Assembly: GCA_030950365.1 (NCBI GenBank)
Contig: JAUZRQ010000077.1
Location: 1 to 64,000 of the forward strand
DNA from: Candidatus Zhuqueibacterota bacterium
GTDB lineage: Bacteria > Zhuqueibacterota > Zhuqueibacteria > Zhuqueibacterales > Geothermadaptataceae
Direction: 5' to 3'
DNA length: 64,000 nt
Each line of letters opens with the position of its first letter. The stretch's first letter is position 1. The position numbers were made by a program, and so were the translations under genes. The notes under the pieces are model-generated. The model searched no databases and was not told the DNA's origin. It was given only the letters and a program-made list of their open reading frames with translations. This document shows, piece by piece, positions 18,205 through 28,125 of this stretch.

Positions 18205-20088
18205 ATGCGTCTGACAAAACTCAAAACCGTTCCGCTGCAGAAGGTCACCATTCGGGATGCGTTCTGGTCGCCGCGGCTGGAGAGCAACCGCACGGTGACC
18301 ATTCCGGCCATATACCAGCGTTGCGAGGAGACCGGCCGCATCGATGCCTGGAAACTGAACTGGAAACCGGGCATGCCCAACGAGCCGCACGTCTTCTGGG
18401 ATTCCGATGTGGCCAAATGGCTGGAAGCCGCCTGCTACAGCCTCATCACCCATCCTGATCCCGAACTGCGCAAAACGGTTGACACGCTGACGGATTGGAT
18501 CATCCGCGCGCAACAACCGGACGGCTATATTAACACGCATTTTACGGTGGTGCGGCCACACATGCGGTGGAAAAATCTGCGCGACTGGCATGAGCTGTAC
18601 TGCGCCGGGCATCTCATCGAGGCGGCGATTGCCCACCGCCAGGCCACGGGCGATACCCGCCTGCTCGACGCCCTGTGCCGGTACGCCGATCACATCGGCC
18701 GCGTGTTTGGCCGCGCTCCCGGTCAGAAACGCGGTTATCCCGGTCACGAAGAAATCGAACTGGCACTGATCAGGCTGTACCACGTCACCGGGCAGGAGCG
18801 CTACCGCGAGCTGGCCAAATATTTCGTGGATGAACGGGGCCGTCAGCCGCACTATTTCGACCTTGAAGCGCGGGAACGCGGCGAAGATCCGGCCGATTAC
18901 TGGGCCGGCTCGCACGAGTACACGCAATCGCACCTTCCGGTCCGCCAGCAGCGCGAACCCGTGGGCCATGCGGTGCGCGGCGCGTACCTGTACTGCGCCA
19001 TGGCCGATCTGGCGGCGGAGTATCAGGACCGGGACTTGTGGCAGGCCTGCCAGGCCATCTGGAAGCACCTGGTGCGGCGACGCCTGTACGTTCATGGCGG
19101 GGTGGGCAGCTCGGCCGCCAACGAAGGTTACACGCAGGATTACGATTTGCCCAACGAAACCGCCTATGCCGAAACCTGCGCGGCCATTGCACTGTTTTTA
19201 TGGGCCCACCGCATGCTGCAGATCGCGCGCCGCGGTCACTATGCTGATGTGATGGAGCGGGCGCTGTACAACAACATCCTTGCCGGCGTTTCGCTGCGCG
19301 GCGACACGTTTTTTTATGAAAATCCCCTATTCAGCCGCGGGCAGCACCACCGCTGGACCTGGCACCGCTGCTCATGCTGTCCGCCCAACCTGGCGCGGCT
19401 GCTGGCGTCGCTTGGCCAGTACATTTACAGCGCCGATCGCGAGGCTCTGTACCTGCAATTGTACATCGGCAGTGAAGCGCAGGTACGAATCGCCGGCGTG
19501 CCGGTGCAGGTGCGAACCGCTGTTGCCCTACCGCAGGAGGGCCGGGCGGAACTGCAACTGCAACCGCAAAAACCGTGTGAATTCACCCTGGCGCTGCGGC
19601 GGCCGGAATGGTGCCGCAACATGGAGGTGAGCATTAACGGCAGGCGCGCTGCAATTGAGCCCCTGTTGCGGGAAGGGTTTGTGCACCTGCGGCAGGCATG
19701 GCGGCCCGGCGACCGCATCGAAATCGAATTCGACATGCCGGTGCTGCGCTTGCAGGCGCATCCGGCGGTGCGTGAAAATTGCAGCCGCGTCGCGCTTCAG
19801 CGGGGCCCCTGGCTGTATTGCTTCGAAGAAGCGGATAATGGCGGCCCGTTGCACGATTTGCGGCTGCCTGCCCGCGCCCACCTGCAGCCACGCTTCGAAA
19901 GCAACCTTCTGGGGGGGTTGATGACCCTCACCGGCACCGCCCTGCGCCGCGATCTGGATGCCTGGCGCGACGCGCTGTACCGCCATGTCCCCCCGGAGCT
20001 CATCGAAACGCCGATCAAGGCCATCCCCTATTACGCCTGGGACAACCGCGCCCCCGGGGAAATGCTGGTGTGGGTACTGTCTAAATAG
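18205..20088 (+). CDS. Glycoside hydrolase family 127 (DUF1680; beta-L-arabinofuranosidase-like)
   Basis: A 627-residue protein, close to the usual 620-660. The ATG at 18205 begins the conserved TVPLQKVTIRDAFWSPRLE; upstream codons in the same frame fall in a repeat. Residues of about 10-430 form the (alpha/alpha)6 barrel and the rest is beta-sandwich. Known GH127 catalytic elements are present: Glu and Cys in NETAYAETCA (near residue 325) and the paired Cys in WHRCSCCPPN (near residue 392). These are the zinc ligands and the nucleophile in characterised beta-L-arabinofuranosidases. No signal peptide is seen, so cytosolic action on imported oligosaccharides is likely. Substrate is inferred from family only. 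A sugar isomerase lies far away at 60587, with no direct linkage. Confidence 0.87.
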   Translation: MRLTKLKTVPLQKVTIRDAFWSPRLESNRTVTIPAIYQRCEETGRIDAWKLNWKPGMPNEPHVFWDSDVAKWLEAACYSLITHPDPELRKTVDTLTDWIIRAQQPDGYINTHFTVVRPHMRWKNLRDWHELYCAGHLIEAAIAHRQATGDTRLLDALCRYADHIGRVFGRAPGQKRGYPGHEEIELALIRLYHVTGQERYRELAKYFVDERGRQPHYFDLEARERGEDPADYWAGSHEYTQSHLPVRQQREPVGHAVRGAYLYCAMADLAAEYQDRDLWQACQAIWKHLVRRRLYVHGGVGSSAANEGYTQDYDLPNETAYAETCAAIALFLWAHRMLQIARRGHYADVMERALYNNILAGVSLRGDTFFYENPLFSRGQHHRWTWHRCSCCPPNLARLLASLGQYIYSADREALYLQLYIGSEAQVRIAGVPVQVRTAVALPQEGRAELQLQPQKPCEFTLALRRPEWCRNMEVSINGRRAAIEPLLREGFVHLRQAWRPGDRIEIEFDMPVLRLQAHPAVRENCSRVALQRGPWLYCFEEADNGGPLHDLRLPARAHLQPRFESNLLGGLMTLTGTALRRDLDAWRDALYRHVPPELIETPIKAIPYYAWDNRAPGEMLVWVLSK

Positions 20089-20400
20089 TGTTTTTTAAAG
20101 CTCCTCAACACCTTTTCTTATCTGTAAATTTCTCCTATCTTAATCATTCCAAGCAATTCACTGAATCTAAACCACTTATAATAGCCAAACAATCCGTTGT
20201 GTTTCCCCAAATAGGTCATATTTGTCCTAGACCATCATAGGGGATTCCCTGAATTTGTTTCAGTTGCATAAAGTGAAACATGTCCAAGGCGATATCTTCT
20301 ACAAAATTACAGAAAAGCATTTTTTGACAAATTCATTCATAGAGTCAAATAGAACAACAAATAATTTTAGCATGGAGATGCCGCAAACAGGAGTTTCAGA
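20089..20400. other. AT-rich leader region of the chemotaxis block
   Basis: No gene. Base composition drops sharply in GC relative to the gene before it. A small inverted repeat, GTTTCA/TGAAAC, lies at about 20256-20278 and could be regulatory; no convincing promoter pair was identified. Confidence 0.45.
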
Positions 20401-23100
20401 ATGGATTTTGCAGCCGAATTTATTCAATCCTTTCTTGAAGAGGCCCAAGAAAGTATCGAATTGTTGGATAGAGAGTTGGTCCACCTTGAAGAGACTCCAG
20501 ACGACAAAACCATCCTGGACGAAATCTTCCGGGTTTTTCATACCCTAAAAGGCAATGCCGGGATGTTGGGCTTTCAAAGGCTGGAAAAGGTAGCCCATGT
20601 GACGGAAGAGGTGTTAACAGAAATACGGAATGGGAAGCGACACATTGATGAAGACTTAATTACATTCCTATTGGAAGCAACGGATCTTCTTAAGGAATTT
20701 TTGATCATTATTGAAGCCGATGGTTCGGACGCTGAAGGGCCAACAAAATTGCCATCCCCATTGGCTTCAATAGCTTCTGAGGCTGCCCCTTCAGAATCCC
20801 AACAACCTAAAAAGCAAGCAGTTGCACGAGCTGAGACGCGAAGTAATGCCCAAGTGGACCAGTCCCAAGACGAAGGTGAGTCTGGCAAGGACTCCCAACA
20901 CAACGAGCATACGATACCAGCCAAACAGCCTGAGAATATTTCAGCGCCAGCGGATAAAGGCTCCATTTCAGGGGAGGAAAGTCCTGCTTTAGATGCCAAA
21001 CGACCTCATGGAGAACACGAACCCGTCGATAGAAATGCACATCGTCTCAAAGCGGATTCGGCTATTCGGGTGGATGTCACCCTATTAGACAACCTTATGA
21101 ACATGGTAGGAGAGTTGGTTCTGGCGCGAAACCAAATTATCCAATTTGCTTCCAAGGAAGAAAACCCCGCCTATCTGACCGCTGCCCAGCGTTTGAATGT
21201 GGTAACAAGCGAATTGCAAGAAGGCATCATGAAAACCCGCATGCAACCAATTGGTAATGTATTTAATCGGTTTCCTAGAGTGGTTCGAGACATAGCCAAA
21301 TCTTTAAACAAAAAAGTAACCCTGAAATTGGATGGAGAAGAAACCGAACTGGATAAAACCATCATCGAAGCAATTCGGGATCCGCTTGTACATTTGATCC
21401 GCAATTCCATCGATCATGGCATTGAACCCCCTGACCAGCGGAAAGCATTGGGGAAAGATCCCCGTGGGCAGGTTTTATTACGCGCCTACCATGAAGGCGG
21501 TCAAGTCATTATTGAAATCATTGATGACGGCGCCGGGATCAATAGCGAGCACATACGGCAAAAAGCGCTCGAGAAAGGTTTAATTACGCAACAGCAGGCG
21601 CAATCGATGAACGATCGGGATGCGCTCCAGCTCATCTTTCAACCAGGTTTTTCGACTAAAGAACAGGTGACCGCCATTTCCGGGCGCGGTGTCGGCATGG
21701 ATGTGGTTAAAACAGACATAGAAAAAATTGGGGGGACAGTGGAAATACACAGCGAAGTCAGCCATGGCACTACTATAACGATCAAAATTCCTTTGACATT
21801 GGCGATCATACCGGCGTTGATTGTGACCTCCGGTCAACAACGGTTTGCCATTCCTCAAGTTAACCTGATTGAATTGGTCTGCCTCGATTCTGAAGATAAT
21901 CCGGGCATTGAAAAGCTTGGGGATGCGGAAATTTACCGGTTGCGCGGTCATCTTCTTCCATTAATTCGACTCAGCAAAGTACTGCAGCTATCCGGTCGGC
22001 AATTAGAAAAAGCGGCATCCACCAACATTGTAGTACTATCTACCGGAGGATGGCAATTTGGTCTTATTGTGGATCAAATTCATGATACTGAAGAAATTGT
22101 TGTCAAACCTCTTGGTAAACATCTCAAAAACATTGATTGTTTTGCTGGTGCCTCTGTCATGGGTGATGGTAAAGTAGCGCTCATTTTGGATGTTGTAGGC
22201 CTTTCAAAAATTGCCAAATTGGTTTTGGACGATGTGGCTGAACATAGTGAAACCGAACAAGTTGCCCTGACTTTTGATGATAATGTGCATTCTTTACTTC
22301 TTTTCCGCATTCATCCGGACAGTCAGTTTGCCATTCCATCGTCCTTGGTTTCCAGATTAGAAACATGTTCTGCCAATCACGTTCAACACACAGGAAAACA
22401 TGAGGTTATTCAGTATCGCGATCGAATCTTGCCACTCATTCGTTTGGAAACCATTTTACCCATAGAGTCGCCTCTAACCTTGGAGGTTTTTTCGGTGGTC
22501 GTCTTTCAAATTGAAGACCACATCGTCGGATTTGTGGTTGCAGAGATTCTGGACATTTTTACCACAGATCAGAAAATCGACGCCTCCGGGATTGAATATG
22601 ATGGCGTATTGGGGACCTGCATTATCCATGGGAAAGTCACGCAAGTAATTGATGTCTATAAAATCATATCCAACCAGTTTCCAGAATGGTTCATTAAAAA
22701 GGAGGTTCTCTACGGACTTACTGAACCCGAAGAAAAACGCATTTTATTGGTGGACGACTCCCCTTTTATCCGATCCATTGAACGCTCCTATCTGGAATCG
22801 GAGGGATATTCTGTAATTGAAGCCCAGGATGGGCAGGAGGCCTTGGATTTATTAAACACCCATCCTTTTGATATTATCGTAACCGATATCGATATGCCAC
22901 GAATGAACGGCCTGGAGTTAGTTCGAGCTATCCGCAATAGCGATCGCTACTCCAATATTCCTGTGGTTGCTGTTTCAAGCTTAGCCGAGCCCGAGAATAT
23001 TGCAGAAGGGAAAAAAGCGGGGATGGATGCTTATTTACAAAAACTCAGTCGCGATGAATTGATCATGACATTAAAAAACTTTGGCCAACAATTAAGCTGA
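20401..23100 (+). CDS. cheA: Hybrid chemotaxis histidine kinase CheA (Hpt-kinase-CheW-CheW-REC)
   Basis: An 899-residue kinase. AGGAG at 20389 precedes ATG 20401. An Hpt domain with phospho-accepting His47 (FHTLKGNAG) is followed by a charged linker (about 110-215). The dimerisation and ATPase domains show HLIRNSIDHGIEPP (N box), EIIDDGAGI (G1) and GRGVGMDVVK (G2). Two CheW-like modules lie at about 470-610 and 620-765. A C-terminal receiver at about 778-895 has LLVDDS and the acceptor Asp in VTDIDMPRMNG. Such CheA-REC fusions with two CheW units are typical of chemosensory systems that control non-flagellar outputs, but that link is inference. It heads a six-gene chemosensory cluster. Confidence 0.93.
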   Translation: MDFAAEFIQSFLEEAQESIELLDRELVHLEETPDDKTILDEIFRVFHTLKGNAGMLGFQRLEKVAHVTEEVLTEIRNGKRHIDEDLITFLLEATDLLKEFLIIIEADGSDAEGPTKLPSPLASIASEAAPSESQQPKKQAVARAETRSNAQVDQSQDEGESGKDSQHNEHTIPAKQPENISAPADKGSISGEESPALDAKRPHGEHEPVDRNAHRLKADSAIRVDVTLLDNLMNMVGELVLARNQIIQFASKEENPAYLTAAQRLNVVTSELQEGIMKTRMQPIGNVFNRFPRVVRDIAKSLNKKVTLKLDGEETELDKTIIEAIRDPLVHLIRNSIDHGIEPPDQRKALGKDPRGQVLLRAYHEGGQVIIEIIDDGAGINSEHIRQKALEKGLITQQQAQSMNDRDALQLIFQPGFSTKEQVTAISGRGVGMDVVKTDIEKIGGTVEIHSEVSHGTTITIKIPLTLAIIPALIVTSGQQRFAIPQVNLIELVCLDSEDNPGIEKLGDAEIYRLRGHLLPLIRLSKVLQLSGRQLEKAASTNIVVLSTGGWQFGLIVDQIHDTEEIVVKPLGKHLKNIDCFAGASVMGDGKVALILDVVGLSKIAKLVLDDVAEHSETEQVALTFDDNVHSLLLFRIHPDSQFAIPSSLVSRLETCSANHVQHTGKHEVIQYRDRILPLIRLETILPIESPLTLEVFSVVVFQIEDHIVGFVVAEILDIFTTDQKIDASGIEYDGVLGTCIIHGKVTQVIDVYKIISNQFPEWFIKKEVLYGLTEPEEKRILLVDDSPFIRSIERSYLESEGYSVIEAQDGQEALDLLNTHPFDIIVTDIDMPRMNGLELVRAIRNSDRYSNIPVVAVSSLAEPENIAEGKKAGMDAYLQKLSRDELIMTLKNFGQQLS

Positions 23101-23145
23101 ATTGGATTCAAAAAATAAGATTCATAAACAAAATGGAGCGCCTTC

Positions 23146-23613
23146 ATGCAATCCACCGTCATACAGAAACATTTTCAAAATCGGAGATCCAACGAATCAA
23201 CAAAGCCCTTTGCCACATTTTATCTTCAAAACGAATTTTTTGGGATTGATGTTGAATGGGTACAAGAAATATTGAAATACCAGGAGATGACTCCTGTACC
23301 GTTAGCTCCCGAATATGTTTGTGGATTAATCAATCTGCGTGGCCAAATCGTCATGGCCATGGACCTGAAGGCAAGATTGCATGGTAAGCCAAACCATATC
23401 AATGCGAGCAGTATGAACCTTATTGTCAAAGACGGTGATGAAATCATCAGCCTTCTTGTAGATGATATTGGCGATGTGTTGGAGTTGGATGAAAACGACA
23501 TGCATCCGGTTCCCCTCACCATGACTTCTATGAACACTGAATATTTTGACGGGGTTTACAGACTCGAAAATCAACTATTGCTTATTCTAAATGTAAAAAA
23601 TGTCCTTTCGTAA
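23146..23613 (+). CDS. cheW: Chemotaxis coupling protein CheW
   Basis: A 155-residue protein comprising one CheW domain, linking receptors to CheA. Typical features are [15 protein letters not shown], the [12 protein letters not shown] core near residue 65 and [13 protein letters not shown]. The ATG at 23146 follows GGAG by 9 nt. A roughly 20-residue polar N-terminal tail precedes the domain. It lies 45 bp after cheA in the same operon. Confidence 0.92.
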   Translation: MQSTVIQKHFQNRRSNESTKPFATFYLQNEFFGIDVEWVQEILKYQEMTPVPLAPEYVCGLINLRGQIVMAMDLKARLHGKPNHINASSMNLIVKDGDEIISLLVDDIGDVLELDENDMHPVPLTMTSMNTEYFDGVYRLENQLLLILNVKNVLS

Positions 23614-23752
23614 AAAACCACAATTTACCTATGAGGAAAAAAGATCCATGATGTCTATGTTTTCATTTTTCAAATCCACATCCAGAGAGAAAGAAAAACC
23701 ATGTTCTCAAAGTAATTTAGACAAAAACCCTGCCAATTTAATTACAGCGAAA

Positions 23753-23762
23753 GAAGGAGGTG
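23753..23762 (+). promoter_or_regulatory. Strong Shine-Dalgarno inside the longest MCP reading frame
   Basis: GAAGGAGGTG lies 5 nt before ATG 23768 within an already open frame. It matches the GGAG-N6-9-ATG pattern of cheW and cheY, and it either fixes the true start or allows a second, shorter receptor form. Confidence 0.6.
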
Positions 23763-23767
23763 TTAAC

Positions 23768-25426
23768 ATGAAGGATGTGCAAATAAACCCTGCCCATAGC
23801 GTTCAGGTTGTTTCTGAAGAAGAGACAAACCCAGGGCTTGTCCCACTTGAAGTCTCTTCCTCAGTCCAGTCGATGTCTTCTGAAATTGAGGCAATGTCCA
23901 GAATGGCAAAATCCACCTTGGATGTGCTGCCTGTGAATATTTGTATTTCGGATCGGAATTTTCGTTTGACGTATGCGAATGATCAGGCAAAAAAGGATTT
24001 AACCTGGCTGGCGCCCAAACTTAATCTAAACCTGAGCGAGGACGGAACCATATCGGGGTCGCTATTGCAATTTCATAAAAATCCTCATGAGCTGGAAAAT
24101 TTACTCAAACATTCGAAACAGGATGCCTCCTATGAAGCCGAGTTGCTTCTCGGTGATCTGCGTCTTCAAACTCACTTTCGCGCGATTCAGGATAAGCAAG
24201 GAACTCCAATCGGCTACGTAGTGCAATGGGCCACCTTTGAACCGACAAACGAAAAAGATCAACAAATTTCCAGATTATCGGCGGCGTTTGAATTAGCCAC
24301 AACGGCATTGATGCAGGTGGATCAGGAAATGGTTGTACAAAATCTGAACCCGGCGGTACGCAACCTTTTTAAGAAACACACCGAAGAAATACTTCAGCAA
24401 ATGCCCGCGTTTGATGTTGAACAAATCCAAGGAAAACGATTGGACGCCTATTTTTCATTTCAGGCCAGCGAAGTCATGAAACTAAACCACTCACAGCCCC
24501 GTCCAGTATCGATAATTTTATCCATCGGACAAGTCCATTTTAAATTAATTAGCAGCGCTATATTACGTGATGGCAAACATTTAGGTAATATTATTGAATG
24601 GATAGATTTAACGGATTTTTTTAAAATGCGTGAATCTGCTTTAGCGACATCCGCTGATTTAAATCAATCGGCGAAGGCACTACAGACGATAAGTCAGCAT
24701 TTGGCTGATAACGCAGAAGAAACGTCGATACAGTCAACACACGTTTCCCAGGCCAGCGAAGGTGTGAGTCGCAACATGAGCAACGTAGCCAGTTCGATCG
24801 AAGAAATGAATGCAAGCATTAAAGAAATAGCGGAACGGGGTGCTGAAGCCGCACGAATAGCCCAACAGGCAGTGGGAGTGGCGGACGATACCAATGAAAC
24901 GATTTCGAATTTGGGACAAAGTTCCATGGAAATCAGCAAAGTTATCAAAGTCATTCATTCGATCGCTCAGCAAACCAATTTATTAGCCCTAAATGCAACC
25001 ATAGAAGCTGCGCGAGCAGGTGAAGCCGGTAAAGGATTCGCCGTGGTGGCCAACGAGGTGAAAGAATTGGCCAAAGAAACGGCTAGAGCCACAGAAGACA
25101 TTACACGGCGAATTGAGAAAATTCAGGAAGACACGCAAAAATCCATCGAATCCACCCAGGCCGTTACGGAAATCATTCAAAAAATCAATGAGATTGCCAA
25201 TACCATTGCAGCAGCGGTTGAGGAGCAAGCAGCAGCCTCACAAGAAATAGCACGCAATGTTTCAGAAGCCGCTGACGGCAGTTCAACCATTGTTCAAAAT
25301 ATAAACAACGTAGCCCAAATGGCACAGGAAACCGCGAAAGGGGCAACAAACACGCGAGAACATGCAGATCAACTGTTAGCACTCTCTGAGGAACTCAAAC
25401 AACTCCTCGAAAATTTTGAAATATAA
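23768..25426 (+). CDS. Soluble methyl-accepting chemotaxis protein with PAS domains
   Basis: About 552 residues from ATG 23768. There are no transmembrane segments, so it is a cytoplasmic receptor. Two PAS-like domains lie at about 45-155 and 165-280 ([20 protein letters not shown] in the first), and a long signalling coiled coil occupies 300-550. The conserved CheA/CheW-binding tip is [20 protein letters not shown], continuing [15 protein letters not shown]. Gln/Glu methylation-type helices flank it ([15 protein letters not shown]). Start choice: AAGGAGGTG at 23754-23762 points to 23768, but the frame is open back to 23600, overlapping cheW, and an ATG cluster at 23648-23657 would give a plausible MFSFFK N-terminus. 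Ligand unknown; redox or small-molecule sensing through PAS is inferred. Confidence 0.88.
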   Translation: MKDVQINPAHSVQVVSEEETNPGLVPLEVSSSVQSMSSEIEAMSRMAKSTLDVLPVNICISDRNFRLTYANDQAKKDLTWLAPKLNLNLSEDGTISGSLLQFHKNPHELENLLKHSKQDASYEAELLLGDLRLQTHFRAIQDKQGTPIGYVVQWATFEPTNEKDQQISRLSAAFELATTALMQVDQEMVVQNLNPAVRNLFKKHTEEILQQMPAFDVEQIQGKRLDAYFSFQASEVMKLNHSQPRPVSIILSIGQVHFKLISSAILRDGKHLGNIIEWIDLTDFFKMRESALATSADLNQSAKALQTISQHLADNAEETSIQSTHVSQASEGVSRNMSNVASSIEEMNASIKEIAERGAEAARIAQQAVGVADDTNETISNLGQSSMEISKVIKVIHSIAQQTNLLALNATIEAARAGEAGKGFAVVANEVKELAKETARATEDITRRIEKIQEDTQKSIESTQAVTEIIQKINEIANTIAAAVEEQAAASQEIARNVSEAADGSSTIVQNINNVAQMAQETAKGATNTREHADQLLALSEELKQLLENFEI

Positions 25427-25467
25427 TCCATTATCCAAATAAATAATGAACATTAACGGAGCTTGCC

Positions 25468-25827
25468 ATGAAAATTCTGACTGTGGATGATTCTGGACTG
25501 GTTCGTCTGATGCTGAAAAATATACTGGAAGAGCAAGGTCATTCGGTTTATGAAGCACCTAACGGGAAAGAGGCGCTGGATATGCTTGCAAAACATGATC
25601 ATTTCGACCTTATCTTCCTTGATTGGGAGATGCCGGTAATGAATGGGTACCATTTTTTAACTCGGGTCCGATCTGAGAACCAAGCACCAAACACCAAAAT
25701 CATTATGGTTACCAGCTTAAATAAAATGAGCAATGTGCTACAAGCCTTGAAAGCAGGTGCGGATGAATATATTATGAAACCCTTCACTGCAGAAATGATC
25801 ACGGAAAAAATGGACAATGTATTGTAA
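25468..25827 (+). CDS. cheY: Single-domain response regulator CheY
   Basis: A 119-residue receiver. VDDS at 6-9, acceptor Asp52 in FLDWEMPVMNG, Thr/Ser in IIMVTS and the conserved Lys in IMKPF are all present. GGAG lies 6 nt before ATG. It would carry phosphate from the CheA kinase to an output motor. No flagellar switch genes occur in the window, so its target could be a pilus, a gliding machine or other regulators. Confidence 0.92.
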   Translation: MKILTVDDSGLVRLMLKNILEEQGHSVYEAPNGKEALDMLAKHDHFDLIFLDWEMPVMNGYHFLTRVRSENQAPNTKIIMVTSLNKMSNVLQALKAGADEYIMKPFTAEMITEKMDNVL

Positions 25828-26068
25828 ACGAATTTCTACAGAGAAGCATCGGTATCTTGTCTGAATTTCACGATGAAAGATTCAATTATTAAGATGCGAA
25901 AATTCACGCTGCCTGGTCTCTCGGTATAAATAGAGACGTGCCCAGGAGGCATTAGTGACGTTTGTTCCGCTCATTTTTCGTCAACCGGAAGACGGAGAAA
26001 AGGCGCCCTTTTATAGGCAATACCGTCGAGAATATGGATATAGAACCCAACGGCTCTTGGAGAGGCGA

Positions 26069-27133
26069 ATGAATTCACTTTTTAAAATTTTAGTTGTCGA
26101 TGATTCCGCACTTTACCAGCAAGCAATCAGTCGCTTATTAAATGAAATAGATGGAGTGCAGGTAGTTAGCACGGCAAGCAATGGAAAAGAGGCCTTAGAA
26201 AAAATCGTTCACTTTCAACCACACCTATTAACTCTGGATATGGAAATGCCGGTCATGGATGGTTTGGCCACTTTAAAAGTCGTGCGTGAACAGTATCCTG
26301 CTCTCATGTGCCTGGTATTCAGCCATCATACCGAAGCAGGGGCAGAAATCACGTTAAAAGCACTTAAGTTCGGCGCCACCGATTTTGTGACCAAGCCAGC
26401 CTATGGGGGGGCTTTTCAAAAAAATTACCAAGCCATGCGGGATGAACTAATCCCAAGAATACGATCCCTGGTGGCCGAGTGGAGATCCTCCCATTCCCGC
26501 TCGTCTTCACAGAACATTAAAAATCGGTTGGGACAAAGTTTGAACGCATTGTTTAAGAAAGCTCCTCGAGATGCCATAGCCATTGGCTCAAGTACTGGAG
26601 GGCCGAATTGTTTGATGAACTTTTTCGGACAGCTTTCGAAAAATTTTAACAAATCCATTTTAATCGTGCAACACATGCCCCCTATTTTTACCCAAAAATT
26701 GGCGGAACAACTCAGCCGAATTGGCACGGTGCCTGTTAAAGAGGCCGTGCATGGAGAGATCGTGAAGCCAGGTATGGCCTATCTCGCTCCTGGGGACTAT
26801 CACATGGAGGTAGTCCCCAAAGGGAACGATGTCATGATACGCTTGCATCAAGGAGAAAAAGAAAATTTTTGCAGACCAGCGGTTGATGTGTTGTTTCGAT
26901 CGGTGGCCAGGGCATATGGCAAGAAGGCAATTGGTATGATTTTAACAGGAATGGGCAGTGACGGCCTTAAGGGCAGTATTGCAATGAAAGAGGCAGGAGC
27001 CCCAATTATAGCACAGGACAAGGAAACCAGTGTTGTATGGGGAATGCCGGGGTTTGTCGTCTCGCAAAACCTCGCGGATGCTGTTGTCCCGGACCATCAA
27101 CTTTATGCAACAATAAAAGAATTTATGCGATAA
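26069..27133 (+). CDS. cheB: Chemotaxis-specific protein-glutamate methylesterase CheB
   Basis: 354 residues. An N-terminal receiver (VVDDSA; Asp57 in TLDMEMPVMDG) is joined by a polar Ser-rich linker (about 140-165) to a CheB methylesterase domain with the Ser-His-Asp triad motifs IGSSTGGPN, IVQHMPP and TGMGSDGLKG. It removes methyl groups from, or deamidates, receptor Glu/Gln. Start ATG 26069 has TTGGAG 6 nt upstream and lies directly before the receiver. A second candidate, GTG 25955 after AGGAGG, would add a 38-residue tail without family support. Confidence 0.92.
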   Translation: MNSLFKILVVDDSALYQQAISRLLNEIDGVQVVSTASNGKEALEKIVHFQPHLLTLDMEMPVMDGLATLKVVREQYPALMCLVFSHHTEAGAEITLKALKFGATDFVTKPAYGGAFQKNYQAMRDELIPRIRSLVAEWRSSHSRSSSQNIKNRLGQSLNALFKKAPRDAIAIGSSTGGPNCLMNFFGQLSKNFNKSILIVQHMPPIFTQKLAEQLSRIGTVPVKEAVHGEIVKPGMAYLAPGDYHMEVVPKGNDVMIRLHQGEKENFCRPAVDVLFRSVARAYGKKAIGMILTGMGSDGLKGSIAMKEAGAPIIAQDKETSVVWGMPGFVVSQNLADAVVPDHQLYATIKEFMR

Positions 27134-27249
27134 AGATGATTAAAACAGTATCTCTTTTAAAAAGCATCTTTTGTGCCTCACGGCAATTTGATCGCAAATA
27201 TGATGAACAAAAAATCATCATCTCTGTAAATTGAGGAGAAACCATTTCT

Positions 27250-28125
27250 ATGAATTGCTTCGGACTGACAGTAGCGGACCTAAATTACATTCGTTCATTC
27301 ATACATAAAAAAGCAGGGATCGTTTTGAGCCAGGATAAAGATTACCTGGTAGAGAGTCGGTTAGCTGAAGTAGCGAGAGTACTAGGCCAACCTACGCTAT
27401 CAACACTTATTCACCTGTTGAAAAACAGGCCAACCCACCAATTAGAAGTAATGGTTGTGGACGCTTTGACCACCAATGAGACGCTTTGGTTTAGAGACAA
27501 ACGGCCGTTTTTAGCATTGCAAAAGCAAATATTACCACAAATACACAAAACCAAGACAGAGCGCAAGCTCACGATTTGGTCGGCAGCATGTTCAACCGGA
27601 CAAGAGCCCTACAGCCTGGCTATGCTCATTCTTGATTTGCATATCTTCCATCAATGGGATACCACAATCTATGCCACGGACATATCGCAAAAAGTCATTC
27701 AAAAAGCAAAGACCGGAATTTATAGCCAGTTTGAAATCAATCGAGGCTTACCGGCGAAATATCTTATCCAATATTTTCGTCAAATTGATAAAGATCAATG
27801 GGTACTTAAAGAACCTGTTAAGCGGCTGGTGCGTTTTTCTCAACATAACTTACTAAACGATCCGCCGCCAGTATATCAAGTCGATTTAATTCTATGTAGA
27901 AACGTTTTGATTTATTTTGACGTAGAGGCCCGAACCCATATTTTACAGCAATTGTATAAAGCCTTAGCCCCAGAGGGTTTTTTAATGTTGGGGGCTTCAG
28001 AGAGTACACTTGGTTTAACTGATCAATTTATAGCCCAGCAATATGATAGTTCGATTTTTTACAAACCTGTCACCAAGCATGGCTTCAAGGATCATCGCGC
28101 TTCCTCTATGGCTCTGGCAAAATAG
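27250..28125 (+). CDS. cheR: Chemotaxis protein methyltransferase CheR
   Basis: A 291-residue SAM-dependent methyltransferase with an N-terminal helical domain (about 1-75) and a Rossmann domain. Motifs seen are TTNETLWFRD, SAACSTGQEPYSL (SAM site), YATDISQKVI and LILCRNVLIYFD, all typical of CheR. It methylates the receptor glutamates. GGAG precedes ATG 27250 by about 11 nt. It is last in the cluster, after a 116-bp gap. Confidence 0.93.
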   Translation: MNCFGLTVADLNYIRSFIHKKAGIVLSQDKDYLVESRLAEVARVLGQPTLSTLIHLLKNRPTHQLEVMVVDALTTNETLWFRDKRPFLALQKQILPQIHKTKTERKLTIWSAACSTGQEPYSLAMLILDLHIFHQWDTTIYATDISQKVIQKAKTGIYSQFEINRGLPAKYLIQYFRQIDKDQWVLKEPVKRLVRFSQHNLLNDPPPVYQVDLILCRNVLIYFDVEARTHILQQLYKALAPEGFLMLGASESTLGLTDQFIAQQYDSSIFYKPVTKHGFKDHRASSMALAK

